Of a DNA stretch of 64,000 nt, positions 13,101 through 26,260 are shown piece after piece; position 1 is the stretch's first letter; every line of letters starts with the position of its first letter. A program made the position numbers and the translations under genes. The DNA lies in assembly GCA_032358165.1 (NCBI GenBank), contig JAALGY010000004.1, forward strand, positions 1-64,000, in the 5' to 3' direction. Source of the stretch: Diplosphaera chodatii (lineage: Eukaryota > Chlorophyta > Trebouxiophyceae > Prasiolales > Stichococcaceae). A model generated the notes under the pieces. It was not told the DNA's origin. It was given only the letters and a program-made list of their open reading frames with translations, and ran no database searches.

Positions 13101-16100
13101 TCTTGTCAACTCTGTATTCTTCTGGCTGCTAGGTAAATGAAGATGATGGGGCGCTGCGGCAACTGTGCGCCAGACTCTGCAAAGAGTGGCTCATATGGAG
13201 CGGCAAGCACATCACTGGCCCCCGTGGGTCGGCGCTCAATGCCACCAGTCTCCTGCGGCGTCTACTCGACCGCATCAGCCACCCCAATGCCTATCAGCGG
13301 TACGGATGCTGCCACTCTGAACAAGTGTCACGTCATGTGAAATCAAACTGCCTGTGAGCTGTCCTCATTGCTTCATGCATGTGACTGGGCATGAGATTGA
13401 CAAGCAACATGTACCTGCAGTCTTGGGGAAGCAATGGCGTTGGAGCAGATGGCAGACCCGTTGGGTCGGCAGCAAGAGCTTGCCGATGCACACCTGCTGG
13501 AGGTGCCAACCCCTTCAATTTGATTGTGTCGCAAGCCGTGTCCTGCATGCTGCTAGCAACTTGGGTAGAAATGGCTCGGCGCCAATGTGACGAACCGCCT
13601 GTGCTACCCCTGGATGCAAATTACACGATGTTCTTATCTTTGGCACGAAAACGGATCTTTCTCTGCACAGGCGCTCGCTGGTTGCATGCATGCGCTCGAG
13701 CTGTCTGAGGAGGACGTTGATGGCGCGCACACCCGGCAGCGTATTGCTGCTGCCCTGGCGGTAGTTTCCATTGAATCGAACCTCTTGCCGTCCAACACGG
13801 CCATCGTGCTGCACCGTTTGCTTGCGCTGAAAGGTCGCAATTATCGCAAAATGTCGTTGTCTGCAGGCCTGTGCCAACATACTGAAGCGCAAGCCAGCAA
13901 TAGTCGAGGCCCTGAAACGTCCAAAGCCCTCGAGACCGCTGTCCGACCTGCCCAGCTTAATGTCACAGCTGTGGCCTCAGGTGCAGCGAGCGTTGAGGCA
14001 GCACCTGCAATGTATCTGTAGGTGCCAATACACGAGTTGTTTGCTGATTACAGCCCTTACAACAGAACGACACATTTGAATGTTGCCTCACAGACCAAAC
14101 TCCCGCTGCACTTTGCTCGACGGAACGCCACCTGGCTGTTGACGCAACTTGCGCACCTGCTGTTACAAAAGGATTCGCCTGAAAAGTCTGGTGAGGCGAC
14201 AATGCAGCTGACCAGTGCACTTGCTAGTGCTGCATCGGAGCAGGAGCATGTCCTAACCAGAGATTGTGTCATATATTCCTGCAGTGACCAGCTGGGTGCA
14301 GCAGCACCTGCCAGACAACAACCCTACCAGCTTCCTGCTGCTGCCGCCCGAGGTGCAGCTGCCGGCGGGCGGTCTGGTAGCCGATGGCGCTACACAGTGG
14401 CTCAAGGTGGGTGACCTGATGATGCAACGTTGTGTCTACTTCCGCACAGTGACCACTGACGCCAGCAGCAACAGCCTGCAGGGCGGAGGAGCCATGCTGT
14501 ACTGGTTTTGCAGGTTGTCGAGGCACACCTGGCATGGGCAGCATGGGCTGTGGAGCTGGACATGGTCAGTATCACGCAGCTGCAGCCGGCTCTGGTACAG
14601 GGCTGTGCAGCCGGCGACCATGTTGTGACAGCGCTGCAGCACTTCTTGAACGCCGTGCAGCACACTGCTGATGCAGAAGCAGCCAATGGCTGCATGATGC
14701 CTGGCTCAGAGCGTACGTTGCGGCACATCACCCTCACTATCCTGGCATTTCAGAAGCAGGTGATCGGACCCTGTCAGAGAATCATCCCATAATGACACCT
14801 GTCAAGTGACATGTATGTGCAGCATGGAATCTGTCAATCCTGTGCTGAAGAACTGACGCCTGCAGGTGCTGGGCGAGCTGCTGCTGCCATCTGAGATGCC
14901 AGCACTGCAGACGTTTCTTGTGCTGGCAACTCTGTTCCCGCAGCGACTGGGCTTTGACCCTGCAGAGGCTGCTACCTTCAAGCTCCTGCCAGGAACATTG
15001 AAGGTATGGCTGGTCCACCAGTCTTTGCCTCGCAGAATGATGCATACACCTGTCGTGTGTGCATGCTGGTGCTCAATGCTGCAATGCACATCACAGGAGC
15101 TCTTAGGTGAAGCGGCCGTCAAGCAGCCAACTCTTCTTTGGCAGCTTCGAATCACTCTTGGACAGATGGCTGAGGACCAGAGCAGCACCATGGGGCAGCT
15201 GCTGCGCAATGGCCTAGAGGCCAGCTCAGCTGCATCAACAACTGTCTTGCAGGTGCTTGCCTGCAAATGCGCAGTGTAGCTGTGTACTGCGCCTTAGCCG
15301 TGATGGCGAGCACACAATGTTCAGCAGTGCAAGGAGGCTGAACTGTGTGCACTGTTTTGCAGGGTTTGACCATGCTGGCTGATATTCGGGGTGCCAACGG
15401 TAGGACAGCAGATCTGTTGCCTGAGGCCCGAGGTCGAACCTGCCGGACAGGTGAACATGGTGCCTAGGTATCTAGCCGATCCATCAAGGCCACTCGGTCG
15501 TTTCTGACCTTGTGGTATCTTCCAGGCTGCTGAGCCTAGTAGCTGGTATGCCATCGGGGTCTGGGCCGCAGCAGCTAGCCGCAGCTGAAGCTGGGTTGCA
15601 GCTGGCAATGCGGCTGGGTCTGAAGGCTCAAACGCTTCTGCATGCGTTGCAGGTAGCATGACACAACAGCTCCGTGTTGTTGTGATGTTGGTGTCCGCTA
15701 TGGACTTTGGTGACATACTTATTGACTTGCAGGATCCGAAGCGCGGCGAAGGACTGTATGCCAACTTCCGGGCTTCGATGCACACCTGGGTGCTGTTCAA
15801 CGCCGAGACTTGCTGTGGCGTGCTGCTTCGTGCGCTTGGTGAGGGTCGGCCCATGGATGTGCTCAACAGCAAAGGCTGTCTTTCAAACGCTTCTGTCAAC
15901 GCACAACACAACAACGACTGACCTGCCCTCCACAGGCGACATGAGCGACCCCGCCCATCTAGTGTCAGAGCTCCTTATCAGCGGCACACTGGAGGCGCTT
16001 CAGCGAGCAGCTGCAAGTGGAGGCCCTGATATTCGCCTTCGGTGCGTCACCATGCCACTTCTGCTGTGGGTCAATCGAATTGCTTCGGTACATCCATCGC

Positions 16101-19100
16101 ACAACAAGTACTCCCGATGACAAGCCGTTGGCATACAGGTCCTTCCTGCAAGCATTGCTGCCGCAGCTGCAGCAGCTGGCGCCACTGCTGCGCAGTGGCA
16201 ACACCGGCAAGGAGCTTTTTCTGCGGCTGCTCAGCCGCCTGCTGTCGCTCAGTGCACGAACAGTCTTGTCACCTGCGCAGCCTGCCTTCGGCTTTGTGCT
16301 GGACAGCTATGTCAACCTCCTTAGCACAAAGTGAGGGTGCCTTTGCGTGTACAATGCTGCTTGCTGGAGTCTTCGGTGGCGTGTGCAGGACATGCGGGTT
16401 ATATATCACGGCCACGGCATGCATGAGGCATGAAATCCGGTGTTGCAGGGGCAGTGCCACGGCAGATGCGCGAATCAGGTGCCAGGCTTTGGCCCTGCTG
16501 CCGCCCTTTCTGGGGCATACGGCTGCGGACCACCAGAAGCGGGTGCTGGCTGGCGTGGAGCGCCTGGTCAGCGGCTGCTTTCCGCTGTCGTCCTGGGAGT
16601 ACCCCCCTGGCAGCACGCAGGCATGCTGTCTGCACCTCATTATTGTGAAAGGTTTGACACAGGGTCGTTGCATGATAGCCGCAGGCCACCCCGTGCCCGT
16701 TCAAAGGCATGGTCACTTTTGTGTGCGCAGGCTGCAGACTACGCTGCGCAGCTGGCGGCGGCCTTTGGCGCCCTGGTGCAAACTGCGGAGCAAAGCGCCT
16801 CGGCCACAGCATTGCTGGAGGTCTGCCCTGTCTTGAGCACGCCTTCCTACCATAGCGTGCCGACCTCTGAGCGAGCCTTTCATGGATATCGGACATTCGT
16901 CTCACAACAGGAGCTGCAGCCTGTGCTCATGGAGATGGGTGAGCCGAAAGGCCACACGCGACAGGCGAGCCTTGTGACCCTGCTGGCGCGAGTGGCGGCT
17001 GCGCCCTGGACTGCCCTGCCTGCTGAGGTGTGCACCAGGCTGTGGTATGCCTGTGGTATGTCACGTTACGCATCAGGCCAGCTTGGCGTAAGTGAAGTGG
17101 TATGCGCTTTGATACAGGGTGCGAACATGACACAAGGTCAGGGTGACGCGTTTTCAGCCGCATCACGGCGTGCGAACAGCTTAATGGAGTATGCATGGCT
17201 GTATGTGTTTGAGAAAGCGACTACTCCTGCACCCTTACGGTGGGCTGCGCAATCTGCCTGACACTGCGACACTGCCCCTGGCGAGGTTAACCATGCGTTT
17301 CAATGCCACTGTCGAGCTGGGCTCGGAGATCATTGAGGCCACTGTGCAGGCGCGCCATGATCGCATTTGTCCTCTCACCACTCCTGCGCCTAGCGCCTCG
17401 GCAATATACGAAGCACGTGTTTGAGGAGAAAGCCAAGTTTCTGAGGAATGTGGTCAATGGTGATCCAGCGCTGCCAAAGGTACAGGGCATCACTTTGTAC
17501 TGCATGCCAAGCCTGCAAGTACCTGCTTCTTGTGACCTGTAAGTTGCACTGTACATTCCTGAAGCGCAGGCTCTGTGTGGCAAGGATGCAGCAGCTATGA
17601 CCGCCCGCCTGGCCGCTTACCAGCTATTTCAGATCATGTGAGGGCTCAGATGCACAATTGACCTTGCCGGAACCTCTGGCATCTAGAAGCCCACTCAAGC
17701 AACATCTGTAAACGCACATAGTAGCTGTTTGCCGCATCCAGGTATCAAGTACTGCCGTCAGCCGACCTCAAGGCTCTTGTGCGAGACACCATCGGGAGCA
17801 ACGCAGTGAGTGTGCATCCAAGCACCGCATGACAAACCACCTTGACATGTGCTTCATTTCTGTTGTAGTGTCAGGTGATTAGTACCAACTGCCTCGTCTG
17901 ATGCAGGAGGTCATGAAGCCAGGCACAAAAGACATGATGAGCTTTTCGAACCCTGCATCTGATGACCACGAACTGGAGACACTGGTCAGCACCTTGCGCC
18001 GGCATCTTGTCGAAGTCATTATGTTGTCTACTCAATTGTGAATGGCCTGTAGAGTAGGGCGCAGAGAGATGAAAATGGGGCTCATATCATGTGCGCTGTA
18101 CCAGGCATGGGAGGTTCGGTGTGCGGCATTTGCTGCCACTGCTGCGCTGGTAGTCGTGACACAGGGCGTTGATAACCTGAAGTTCTTCAAGGCGCCTTTC
18201 GAGGCGGCAGGTGCGCTTGGCTGCACTACCTGCATAACCAAGCCTGCATGCTGCAGCAATTGCGACGCTGGAGTTACTGGACGACTGCATGAGCAAGGTC
18301 CGTGAAAGTCTTGTGATGGCTCACAGGCGACCTGCACAAGCTGCTGGACCCAGACATGGAGCTGTTCTTCGGCGAGGAGCTGGACAGCACCGACTCTGCA
18401 GCCAAGCGTGCTGCCAGCAACATGCATGCCACACTGGTGAGCAGCTCCTGCCTGATGTCGGCTTCTGCTGATGTGCCAGATGGTACCACCTGGTGCAGTC
18501 GTGTGGTATGCATCTGGCATTCTCGTGAACGCGCCAAAGCAACAGACCGCTTGAAACCTGCAGGAAGCAGTGAAGGCACGGCGGGCTGCTGCTGGTGCAA
18601 CGGCGACCCTGGGCTACACCGGCAGCCTCTCCATGGGCATCAGCCTCAGTGACAAGCTGTCGGCATCCCAGTATTCTCTTGACGGTAAGACTGCTGCAAA
18701 ACATCTCTGCATGTTCCCCCCATGTGCACACTGCTTTGCGGCGTGCTCCTTCCACCAACCAGGCAATTTCACGACCCTTTGTGTCACAGATGGGGGGCTG
18801 GGCGGTGAGACTCTGGGGATGGAGCAGGGCGTCAGCGCTGCTGCCCACCAGACCACCTTGGAATTGGCAGCGGCGCCCCTGACGGGCGACTTGCAGGTGG
18901 CTTGAGATGTCATCGTGACTGTAGATATCACACATGGCCACTGCAGGTCCGTGGGTCGAGCTGCAGCCCAGTTTGACATGTCCAGGCAGCTCTGCTTTGA
19001 CGTGGCCAGTCCTGCCACTTGGACTTGTGGTAGTGGAGCCGTCTGCACAATGCAACATGGTGACTTTGAAGAGGCACTGGGTTGCTACGAACAGATGGAC

Positions 19101-21489
19101 GACAGTGAAGGGAAACATGCGCCATTGGGCACCAATACCACGCCGCTGCTGAACATGGGTACCATCCATCTGCATTCGCACAATCAGTGTTGGGAGACAT
19201 AAGGCGTGCCTTGCTTGCCCTGCTTGTAGGACGACTTGGAGGGACTGGAGGCGCCGGAGGGCGCTGCAGGCGACGCCCTGCTGACCGAGGACGACGACCT
19301 GGACCGGCACCTGGCCATGCTGCCGGCGGTGCAGCTGGTGGAGCGGGCTGCTGTGCTGTGGGCTGGGTCCGGCGCCTCTACGCAGGGTGGGCGTACGATG
19401 GCCATGATCATGGTGCATGCAAGATGATGATTCATGATCATGATCATGACGATGATGCTGGTCGTGGCGGTCAGCCTCCTGCACGATCCTGTCACCCTTC
19501 ACGACAGCCTGTCCACATGTGTTGTCGCATGCTTGGTCCTGTAGGAGCAGCAACGTTGCCGGACTTCCTCGCGGTGCTCCACCGTGTGCTGGCAGCCACA
19601 GCAACGCCACATGCTTCTCGCCTGTTCATTGTCAAGGTTGGCCCTCAAATTGTGCTGCGCGATGCTGCTGACTATGCAGCAATAGCATGCGGTGGTGTAG
19701 CTGATGCAGTGACCTGTCTACTCGCTGCACTGCAGGTCATCCTGCATGTAGACCAGCGCCACATGGTTGGCGAGCAGCAGGTGAGCTGTCAAGTGCCAGA
19801 TCGTCTGGACTCTGGGAGGGCGCACTCTGGGCAGCGCAAACATAACATGCTTTCGCTTGCTGCAGAAACCTGTTGAGGAGCGCGTCCCCTCGATCTTTTG
19901 GGCGCTTTGGTGCCAAGTTCTTTGGACCCATAGTTGACACGATCATCGGAGATGCAGACCCCAGCAAGGCTGTGGTAAGTGCAGGCTGCAGACAGCCGAC
20001 TGTCTGCACGGGGTATCTGTCACTACCACAGCGCAGAAATTGGCAGAGTGCATGTCGGGACCAGCAACGTGTGACAAGGCTGAAGGCAGGTTTCGTCCAT
20101 GCACCAGATGCACTATGTGTTGGTTGACGCCATCTGTGCCGCGGCCAACTGGGGCAATGCCGTGCTCATGCGCATGCCCAGCAGAACGCCGCAGGCGCAC
20201 CTGCCTGCCGAGATCGATGCCCCAGCGCGCGTACTGCTGGACTACATGGTGCGTCCCGGCCACCTGGTCCTGCAGCATGCTCTTGTGCGACTCAAGGGAT
20301 CAACCTGGAAGAAGCTCATGCAATGTCGCTCGATATGTGTTGCATGCAGGCTCGGGCAGCCTACTCCCGTAGTGGCGCGGTTGTCAACAACAATTTCAGT
20401 TGATCAAGCTGCTGCTGCAAAGCTGGCGATATGCAGTGCCGCTGCCTGCCGATGCCATCCTTCTTCATCTCAAAGTGAGCACATAGGCGACTGTCACTGA
20501 CCTCCTGCCGTGAGCTGGTCACATCCGGCAGATGGATGTGCGAGGACCAGCAGCAGCAATGCTGGTGATGAGCTGCAGGCACCGGTCACTGCACCAGAAG
20601 AGATGGCCAGCCGCAAATTGCTGCAGCAGCGTGCTGCACGGCGAAACCAGCGCATCGTTGGCATGAAGCTGCTCTCAGCAGGTCAGCACCTGGTTGCTTG
20701 ATGTTATGTGTCCAGTTGCGCAGGCGTCTACTGCAGGCTACCACCGATACCGAGGCCTGCAACTATGTTGGTGTGCATCCCAGGTGTGAGGTACGGGCAG
20801 GCGCCTGCGCTGCTCAGTGCGCCTGAAGGGCAAGAAATCCTTGCTGCTGTGGCAGACAGCCTAAACGCTCCTGGCGGCACGCGTCTGGCGGCTGCTGCCG
20901 GCGAGTGCGCTGGCTATTTGCTGGAGACGCTGACACGTCTCTCCAAGGCGCCGGTGCCTGGTGCGCTATTCTGAGCTGTACAGCATGTGTGAAAATCAGT
21001 CACAATGGATGTGTTTCACGGGCAGACTGAGTCACAGGGGCACCTGCCTGAATATCCTGATGCTACATACGTGCAGGTGATGTGGCAAATGCGGATGCAA
21101 TGCTGGACAAGCTTTCTGAGGAGGCGCGCAGGCGGCTAGCATCCGTCGCAAACAAGGACCCCAGCAGGTGCTGCGGCGGATTGCTTCACTCAGCATGTGG
21201 GGGTTCTGCTGTGTGTTCTTCTACATGTGTGTTGCAATATGACACTGTTAGCATCGTTGTCGGTGTTCAGGTTTCTGCACGCAGTGGAGCGCATCTCAGC
21301 AACGCACAGCCGCATCGTTGAGCTGCTTGCCACGCCGCTGCTGAACATCCTGAAGCGCGTGCCGGGTCAGCTCGCCTGCTTGCTGTTGGAGGTAAGCTCA
21401 CTAAAAATTCCATCTGGTTTACTTCCTCACTACATGCGCAGATAAATGCCAGCAGCGACTCCAGCACCTCAGCTGGCCGCCCGGACTGA
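7176..21489 (+). CDS. DNA-PKcs (PRKDC) homologue, N-terminal HEAT region only, no kinase domain
   Basis: DNA-PKcs is the PI3K-like kinase that binds Ku-bound DNA ends in non-homologous end joining. Dozens of exons follow the vertebrate protein in order. Start: ATG at 7176, exon to 7392 (SLLFDANIGILRFCKSS); further exons at 7541 and 7762–8078. Anchors along the gene: FRPWAYTFTLRMVAASERLP near 10830 and LSGFYHLI near 10895; ALTLGLQYGPMADIAVTALE near 11360; LQWDLHRRVGLMLPFGDI near 12250; RVAACEFLHAATLWLIGK near 12465; FHKLMQRLFPVILRLAVSQ near 12680; RCQALALLPPFLGHTAAD near 16480 with FPLSSWEYPPGS; WEVRCAAFAATAALVVV near 18110; APARVLLDYMVRPGHLVLQH near 20230; LLNILKRVPGQLACLLLE near 21345. The last readable exon, 21442–21489, ends in TGA. 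That corresponds to roughly residue 2400 of the ~4100-residue human protein, so the FAT, kinase and FATC regions are absent. Intermediate exon ends are approximate. Confidence 0.85.
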
Positions 21490-21790
21490 ATATGAAGAAC
21501 CCTAAACTGTCTCCACCCAGACATTACATTGCTCGTAAGTGCGGTTCATTGCTCGTAAGTGCGGTTCGTGATAGTAAAAATCGTTTACAGTGTAAATCCT
21601 GTTATCATTTTATGGAAATGTATAAATCACTAGCTTGATTTTGAAAAAAACTGAGAAATAACTGTAGCACGCTATTTTCAAACATAAACATGCACACGAT
21701 GCTGAAAATATAATGCAAATTATGTTTAATTTAAATAAATATAATTAGCATACTATCTTGATTTTTTTGTATAAAAAAAACCCTTCTTGA
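21490..21790. other. AT-rich seam between two convergent genes
   Basis: Composition changes abruptly from GC-rich exon and intron sequence to strongly AT-rich sequence with homopolymer A and T runs, then returns to GC-rich sequence near 21790. A 20-bp unit beginning CATTGCTCGTAAGTG is directly repeated at about 21528–21567. The seam lies exactly where the plus-strand DNA-PKcs homologue stops short and where the minus-strand amine oxidase gene ends. It may be 3' UTR and terminator sequence of both genes, an insertion remnant, a rearrangement breakpoint or an assembly join. Confidence 0.7.
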
Positions 21791-24700
21791 TGCGAAGTGC
21801 CTCCCGCCGACCTGCGGGCGACAGCACGTGTCCGGTTTATCAGGCTCTCTGAGAAACCTTGCCGGCTGTGACATCGCAATAGCTGACACCTCCTCCAGGA
21901 AGGGACGCCATCACCGCCCCTTGCACTGCCACCTGACAGGTAGGCGCCATGCACGGTGTATGCGTCCTCCTTGTGCATTGCCTCGCCCGCAAAGTACAGC
22001 CGGGTGTCAGCATACGGTACAAAGCGGGCCACCTTCATGGCAACCTGTATGCCAAAGAAGGTATCCCAAGGGGCATTGTTCCTGGGTGGACAGCAATACA
22101 ATAAAGCAGTCACGACGATAACACATGCACAGGCATGGAACCACGCAAGCAGCAATTGCAGCAAGAGGCTGCAGCCGCATGCCTGTGCAGAGTCGCGCTC
22201 GGAGTTGCCACTCAGTGGGACACTCAGCAAATCGTAGTTGCCCTGCAAGCGGACCACAGCGCTACCTCGCAGACAATGACTGCATCGCAATGCTGCCGCT
22301 GGTCTTGAACCACTGCACAGTAATAAATTGAGGTCATCGCAGGGTGCAGATGCGTCAGAGGCCATGCAGCTACTCACCCGCTTGCCGTGGGCCGGCACAT
22401 ACGAGTAGGCGCCAAAGGAGTGCGGGTCAGACGCCCACCGCGTCACATGTGTTGCCACGGGGTGCTGGAACCCGTCTCCTGCACGGCAACAGCACACGGT
22501 TTTGAAGCGGTTTATGCCTTGGCCCGCAGTGTGGGTACAGCTGGAATCAATGTTGTAACACATGGCTGAAGTGCTTTCTGCAAAAGCAAGCATCTAACGT
22601 CTGGTGTGCCCTGCCATGACAAAGCCTCGTTGCCTTGGTGAGTTCAGGAGGCTGGTGTCGTACCAAACATGGTGCGCAGCTTTTTGCACACATCTGCCAC
22701 GACGGCCTCATCGCTCATCGCCTCCACCTCCTGAACCGCTTGCAAGGACAATCGAAATGTCCAATTGGTTGTTCCGCCTACAGCACATGCTTGACGGCTG
22801 GTGGCCGCTGGAGCCTGCGGGTGTGCGAGACTTGTCAGCAGGTGCGTTGTGTTCTTGAGGACGCTTGCTTGCAAGTAGCTCAATCAGCACGAGTTCAAAA
22901 TGAAACCTAGACTCACGTGGGGGCGGACCCAGGCGCAAAGCACAATGGGCACGCCCAGCGCATGCAGGTTGATGTACGTGTACCGCCTGCGTCGCAAAAG
23001 CTCAACTGTGCAAAGGCGGCCCACGGACCGAGACACTCGCAAACATGAACAGCTGCATGGCAGACGACCAGCGTGCATCGTGAGTCTCATCTCTTGCCCA
23101 TGACCGTTTGAAAGAGGTTGAGTGCTAGGGTACAAACTGTTGCTTACCCAGTCAAGGGGCGCAGAAAGTGCGGCTCTGTAGGCCAGAAGGGCTCAGGGAG
23201 CAGCATTGCGACCATGTTCTCTGTCCCCATTTCCAGACTAGCAATCGCCTGGGTCTTGAACCTGTATGGTTGCACAGCGTGAAAGGACTGCTGTCGAGCT
23301 TATGATGCGGGGGCCACCGCACGCAGGCGTATGATGCAGCGGGCCATACTAATAGCCTTGAATACTCACATTGGCAACCACAAGATGCCCTGTTGTATGG
23401 CATGCCGTGCCGGGCAGCATCCCTGCATGTTGGCTAGCTGTATTCTGGCACACGGAGGTCAAGGGCGCGCACTCTGGCAGCGGGGGCGAGAAGGCCACAG
23501 ACCCACGTTTCAGCACGCCCAGCGGCAGCGTCACCACCGCAGCATGTGCGCGCCCGGCTCGGCCTGCAGCACGCAAGATTGAGTGGATCTCCCAGTCTGA
23601 AGCAAGGGCCGATTGACAAGCCTTGCTTGAGTCTTGCAAGCAGCCCTGATGACAGTTGGCAGCTGGCTCTAGCTGCTCTGCAGTGAGGGGAGTGTGACGT
23701 GCGTGGCTGGATGCTGCTGTCAAGTGCTACTCGGCTGGCGGCATTTGTTCATTTCATATGTCCTTGTTGGCAACATGTGCCCAGCCACGTGGCTGGAAAC
23801 CTGCTGGCTAGGGACTGCACCATCTGGGCTGTCACCTGGCCTTGGACATGCACCACGACGCCGTGGTCGACCAGCTCCAGCCGAGTGACGGTCTGGCCAA
23901 GGCGGATGTCCGCCTTCTGCTTCAGCGGCGGGCCGCCGTCCGCTGGCAGCCCCTTCTCCAAAGCATCGACCACCTGTGTACAGACTGCAGACCCAATCAA
24001 ACCACTCAAATGCAGGCAATGTGACTTGCTTCTGCCTATCATTGCCTCAACAGGCAGGTTTCAGAACACACACCCCTTCCTGCACTGCTTCAGGGGTGCA
24101 AGCTTGAGCCCATCGTGTTGTCACATACAGCTGCGGGTCAGCATGCAAGCCGGCAAAACCTGACAGGAACAGCAGACAACTCCCTGACGCGTTTGGCAGC
24201 GCCAACATCATGCTGCAGAGTCAAGAACAACCACGATCGGCTTGAGGTTCAGCAACAGACGTGCCAGGTGCTCACCTGCGAGTAGCCGCCCAGCACCAGC
24301 TCATGATGGCCGTCAAAGCCATTGGTCACCGAGCCACGCAGGCTGAGCTTGTCCAGCGTTGCCACGTACAGGTCGGCTGTGAAAGCGCTGACGACCTGCT
24401 GCTCCTGCACGGCAAGATATGGGCTGAGGCACATGCAGAACCTTCCGGCTGCTGTCCTGTCAGGTTTACTGCATTCAAGGGAGCTGGGTGATATGAGTGC
24501 AGCCGCAGCCTGCACACTGGGGTATCGCCTAGGCCCTGCATTGTATGCCAAAGTAGTGTGACAGATGTAGGTAGTCTGGCCGACCTCCGGGCTGAGCCTC
24601 AGGCCGGGCAGCGCCGCCGCCACCGCCTGCGCGATGGTGCGGCCGGCGGGCGCCTTGGGCCCCTCCGCCAGCAGCTGCTCCAGCAGCTCCTGGTATTGCG

Positions 24701-26260
24701 CCTCCGCGTGCGCGTACTTGCCCGCCGGCAGCAGTCCGCCCTCGCTGCACGGCAGACAGCCTATGCCCTCGGATCACATGCCGGCATCTCATGAAGTCCC
24801 GCCAGCATGCGGCACTGCGCTCTGCATGCACACAGTTGCCTGCCAGCAGCAGTCTGGTGCGTGCTCTACAGTTGGGCTCTGCACATTGACAGAGGACCTC
24901 CACACCTATCGAAAAGAAAGGTGGCGTGGGGCCCGTCCCGCAGCTTGGGCTGCGTGCCCAGCCGCAGGCAGTCCACCGCATACGTCAGCGTGGGGTTGAC
25001 CGGCGGGTCACGCCCCGTGCCGCAGATGAACGTGGCGCCCATGTCCACCTGGGTCATGGATCAGGCTTGCTGACATCAATAGGTCTTACTGTGTATTATT
25101 GTTTACAACCAGAATAGGGGTTAGGGATTCCACGGGGCAAAGTGCCCCAGGCGCACAGGGACAGATTAGGTGCAGGCGTGTAAGGTGCTGATGCTGTTGC
25201 TGTGTGAACAACAGTATAGTTCGATTGGTTCAATTGGGAACACAGCATCCAACTCGGCACCTTGTCGCTCTGGCCGCCAGGCGCATTCAGCATGTGCGTG
25301 TGCACACGGCCCCCGAGCCGGTGCCTCGACCCCAGCACCGTCACCTGCACACCAGTGCCGGGAGAGGACAAGCATTTTGCACCTGTCTCAGGATCAGACT
25401 CTATGAAACATATCTTATTTTGCGTGCTGCCCATGCTAGTCAAAATTGTACTGCTCGCGGCGCATGACTGATACAATCAATCAACAGAGTATCCTTCAAC
25501 CCAGTATGCGGCTTTTAGTCTGGCAAATCTAGTTGCAGATCTGCATGATGCCGAAGTAGCAGCATGACCTTCGTGGCATACCTTGGCTTTGGCAGCACAC
25601 AGCTCCAGGGCGGCCTTGAGGCCCGAGACGCCACCTCCGACCACGACCACTTCCAGCCTGCATTGTGAAGATGCATCCGTTGGCGTCCGTGCTCCCAACT
25701 CGAACAAATGATAACCATGCATATTGCGCTTGAACTTCTTGTTCACAAAGTGCATGTCCTAAGGCGGTTGCCACAGGGCTGCTTGTGTCCATATACTTTT
25801 GTCACAGCTCCCTCCTACATGATGGCGTGTTCATTTGGGTGGGAGGAGCTTCGGGTGTTGCGGGGGTGGCAGCGGCTGTGGCGCTGTGGGAGCAACCTCT
25901 GCAACCTCAAAATCAGCGGCAGACGCCTTGCCCAAGCGCCGTGACCCCTTGGGCGCTGCCGCCGGCTTGATGACGCCTGCTTCGCTCTGCAGCGAATTGC
26001 TTGGTGACATCAGTACAGCTGCCAGCATAGTTCAGGCATGCAATGCTGTGCACTGAGAGCTGCAATGCCATCTGTCAGCCGATGCACAATATGATATCAA
26101 GGTGGTGCATGGCAAAGGTGTGGAGTGTGCCAATCTCAGTGAGGATGTACAAAGATGGCATCCACCTGCAGATCGTCCAGGCGCGCCTGGCGGTCCAGCT
26201 CCAGCTGCCGCTGCTGCGCTTGCGCTGCGCCGTCCGCCTCGTCCGGCAGGCCTGCAGGTT
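21745..26260 (-). CDS. Flavin-dependent amine oxidase, LSD1/polyamine oxidase family (catalytic part)
   Basis: FAD-dependent oxidase of lysine-specific histone demethylase or polyamine oxidase type. In coding order: a Rossmann FAD motif VVVVGGGVSGLKAALEL near 25640; LGSRHRLGGRVHTHML near 25320; GATFICGTGRDPPVNPTLTY near 25030; FDGHHELVLGGYSQ near 24310; LVDHGVVVHVQGQ near 23860; AVVTLPLGVLKRGSVAFSPP near 23510; EMGTENMVAMLLPEPFWP near 23210; NLHALGVPIVLCAWV near 22950; VTRWASDPHSFGAYSYVPAH near 22420; and LYFAGEAMHKEDAYTVHGAY near 21960, the C-terminal FAD-binding motif. The exon at 21933–22081 splices in phase to one ending at 21811, which adds GRREALRIK. The reading then runs through the AT-rich seam to a TAA at 21745–21747, so the true C-terminus is doubtful. 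An LSD1-type Tower insertion is not evident. Histone or polyamine substrate cannot be decided. Confidence 0.8.

Noticed and set aside
19395..19450. CATGATCATGATCATG palindromic microsatellite
   Set aside because: It lies inside an intron of the DNA-PKcs homologue and is short simple sequence without further structure.
18321..19610. A 429-codon minus-strand open frame
   Set aside because: It lies antisense to DNA-PKcs exons that match the family in order. Its composition (His, Cys, Arg) is typical of antisense shadow frames.
21487..21500. CCCTAAA telomere-like word at the AT-rich seam
   Set aside because: Only a single unit is present. Similar isolated words also occur near 53628 and 55985, so it does not show an interstitial telomere.
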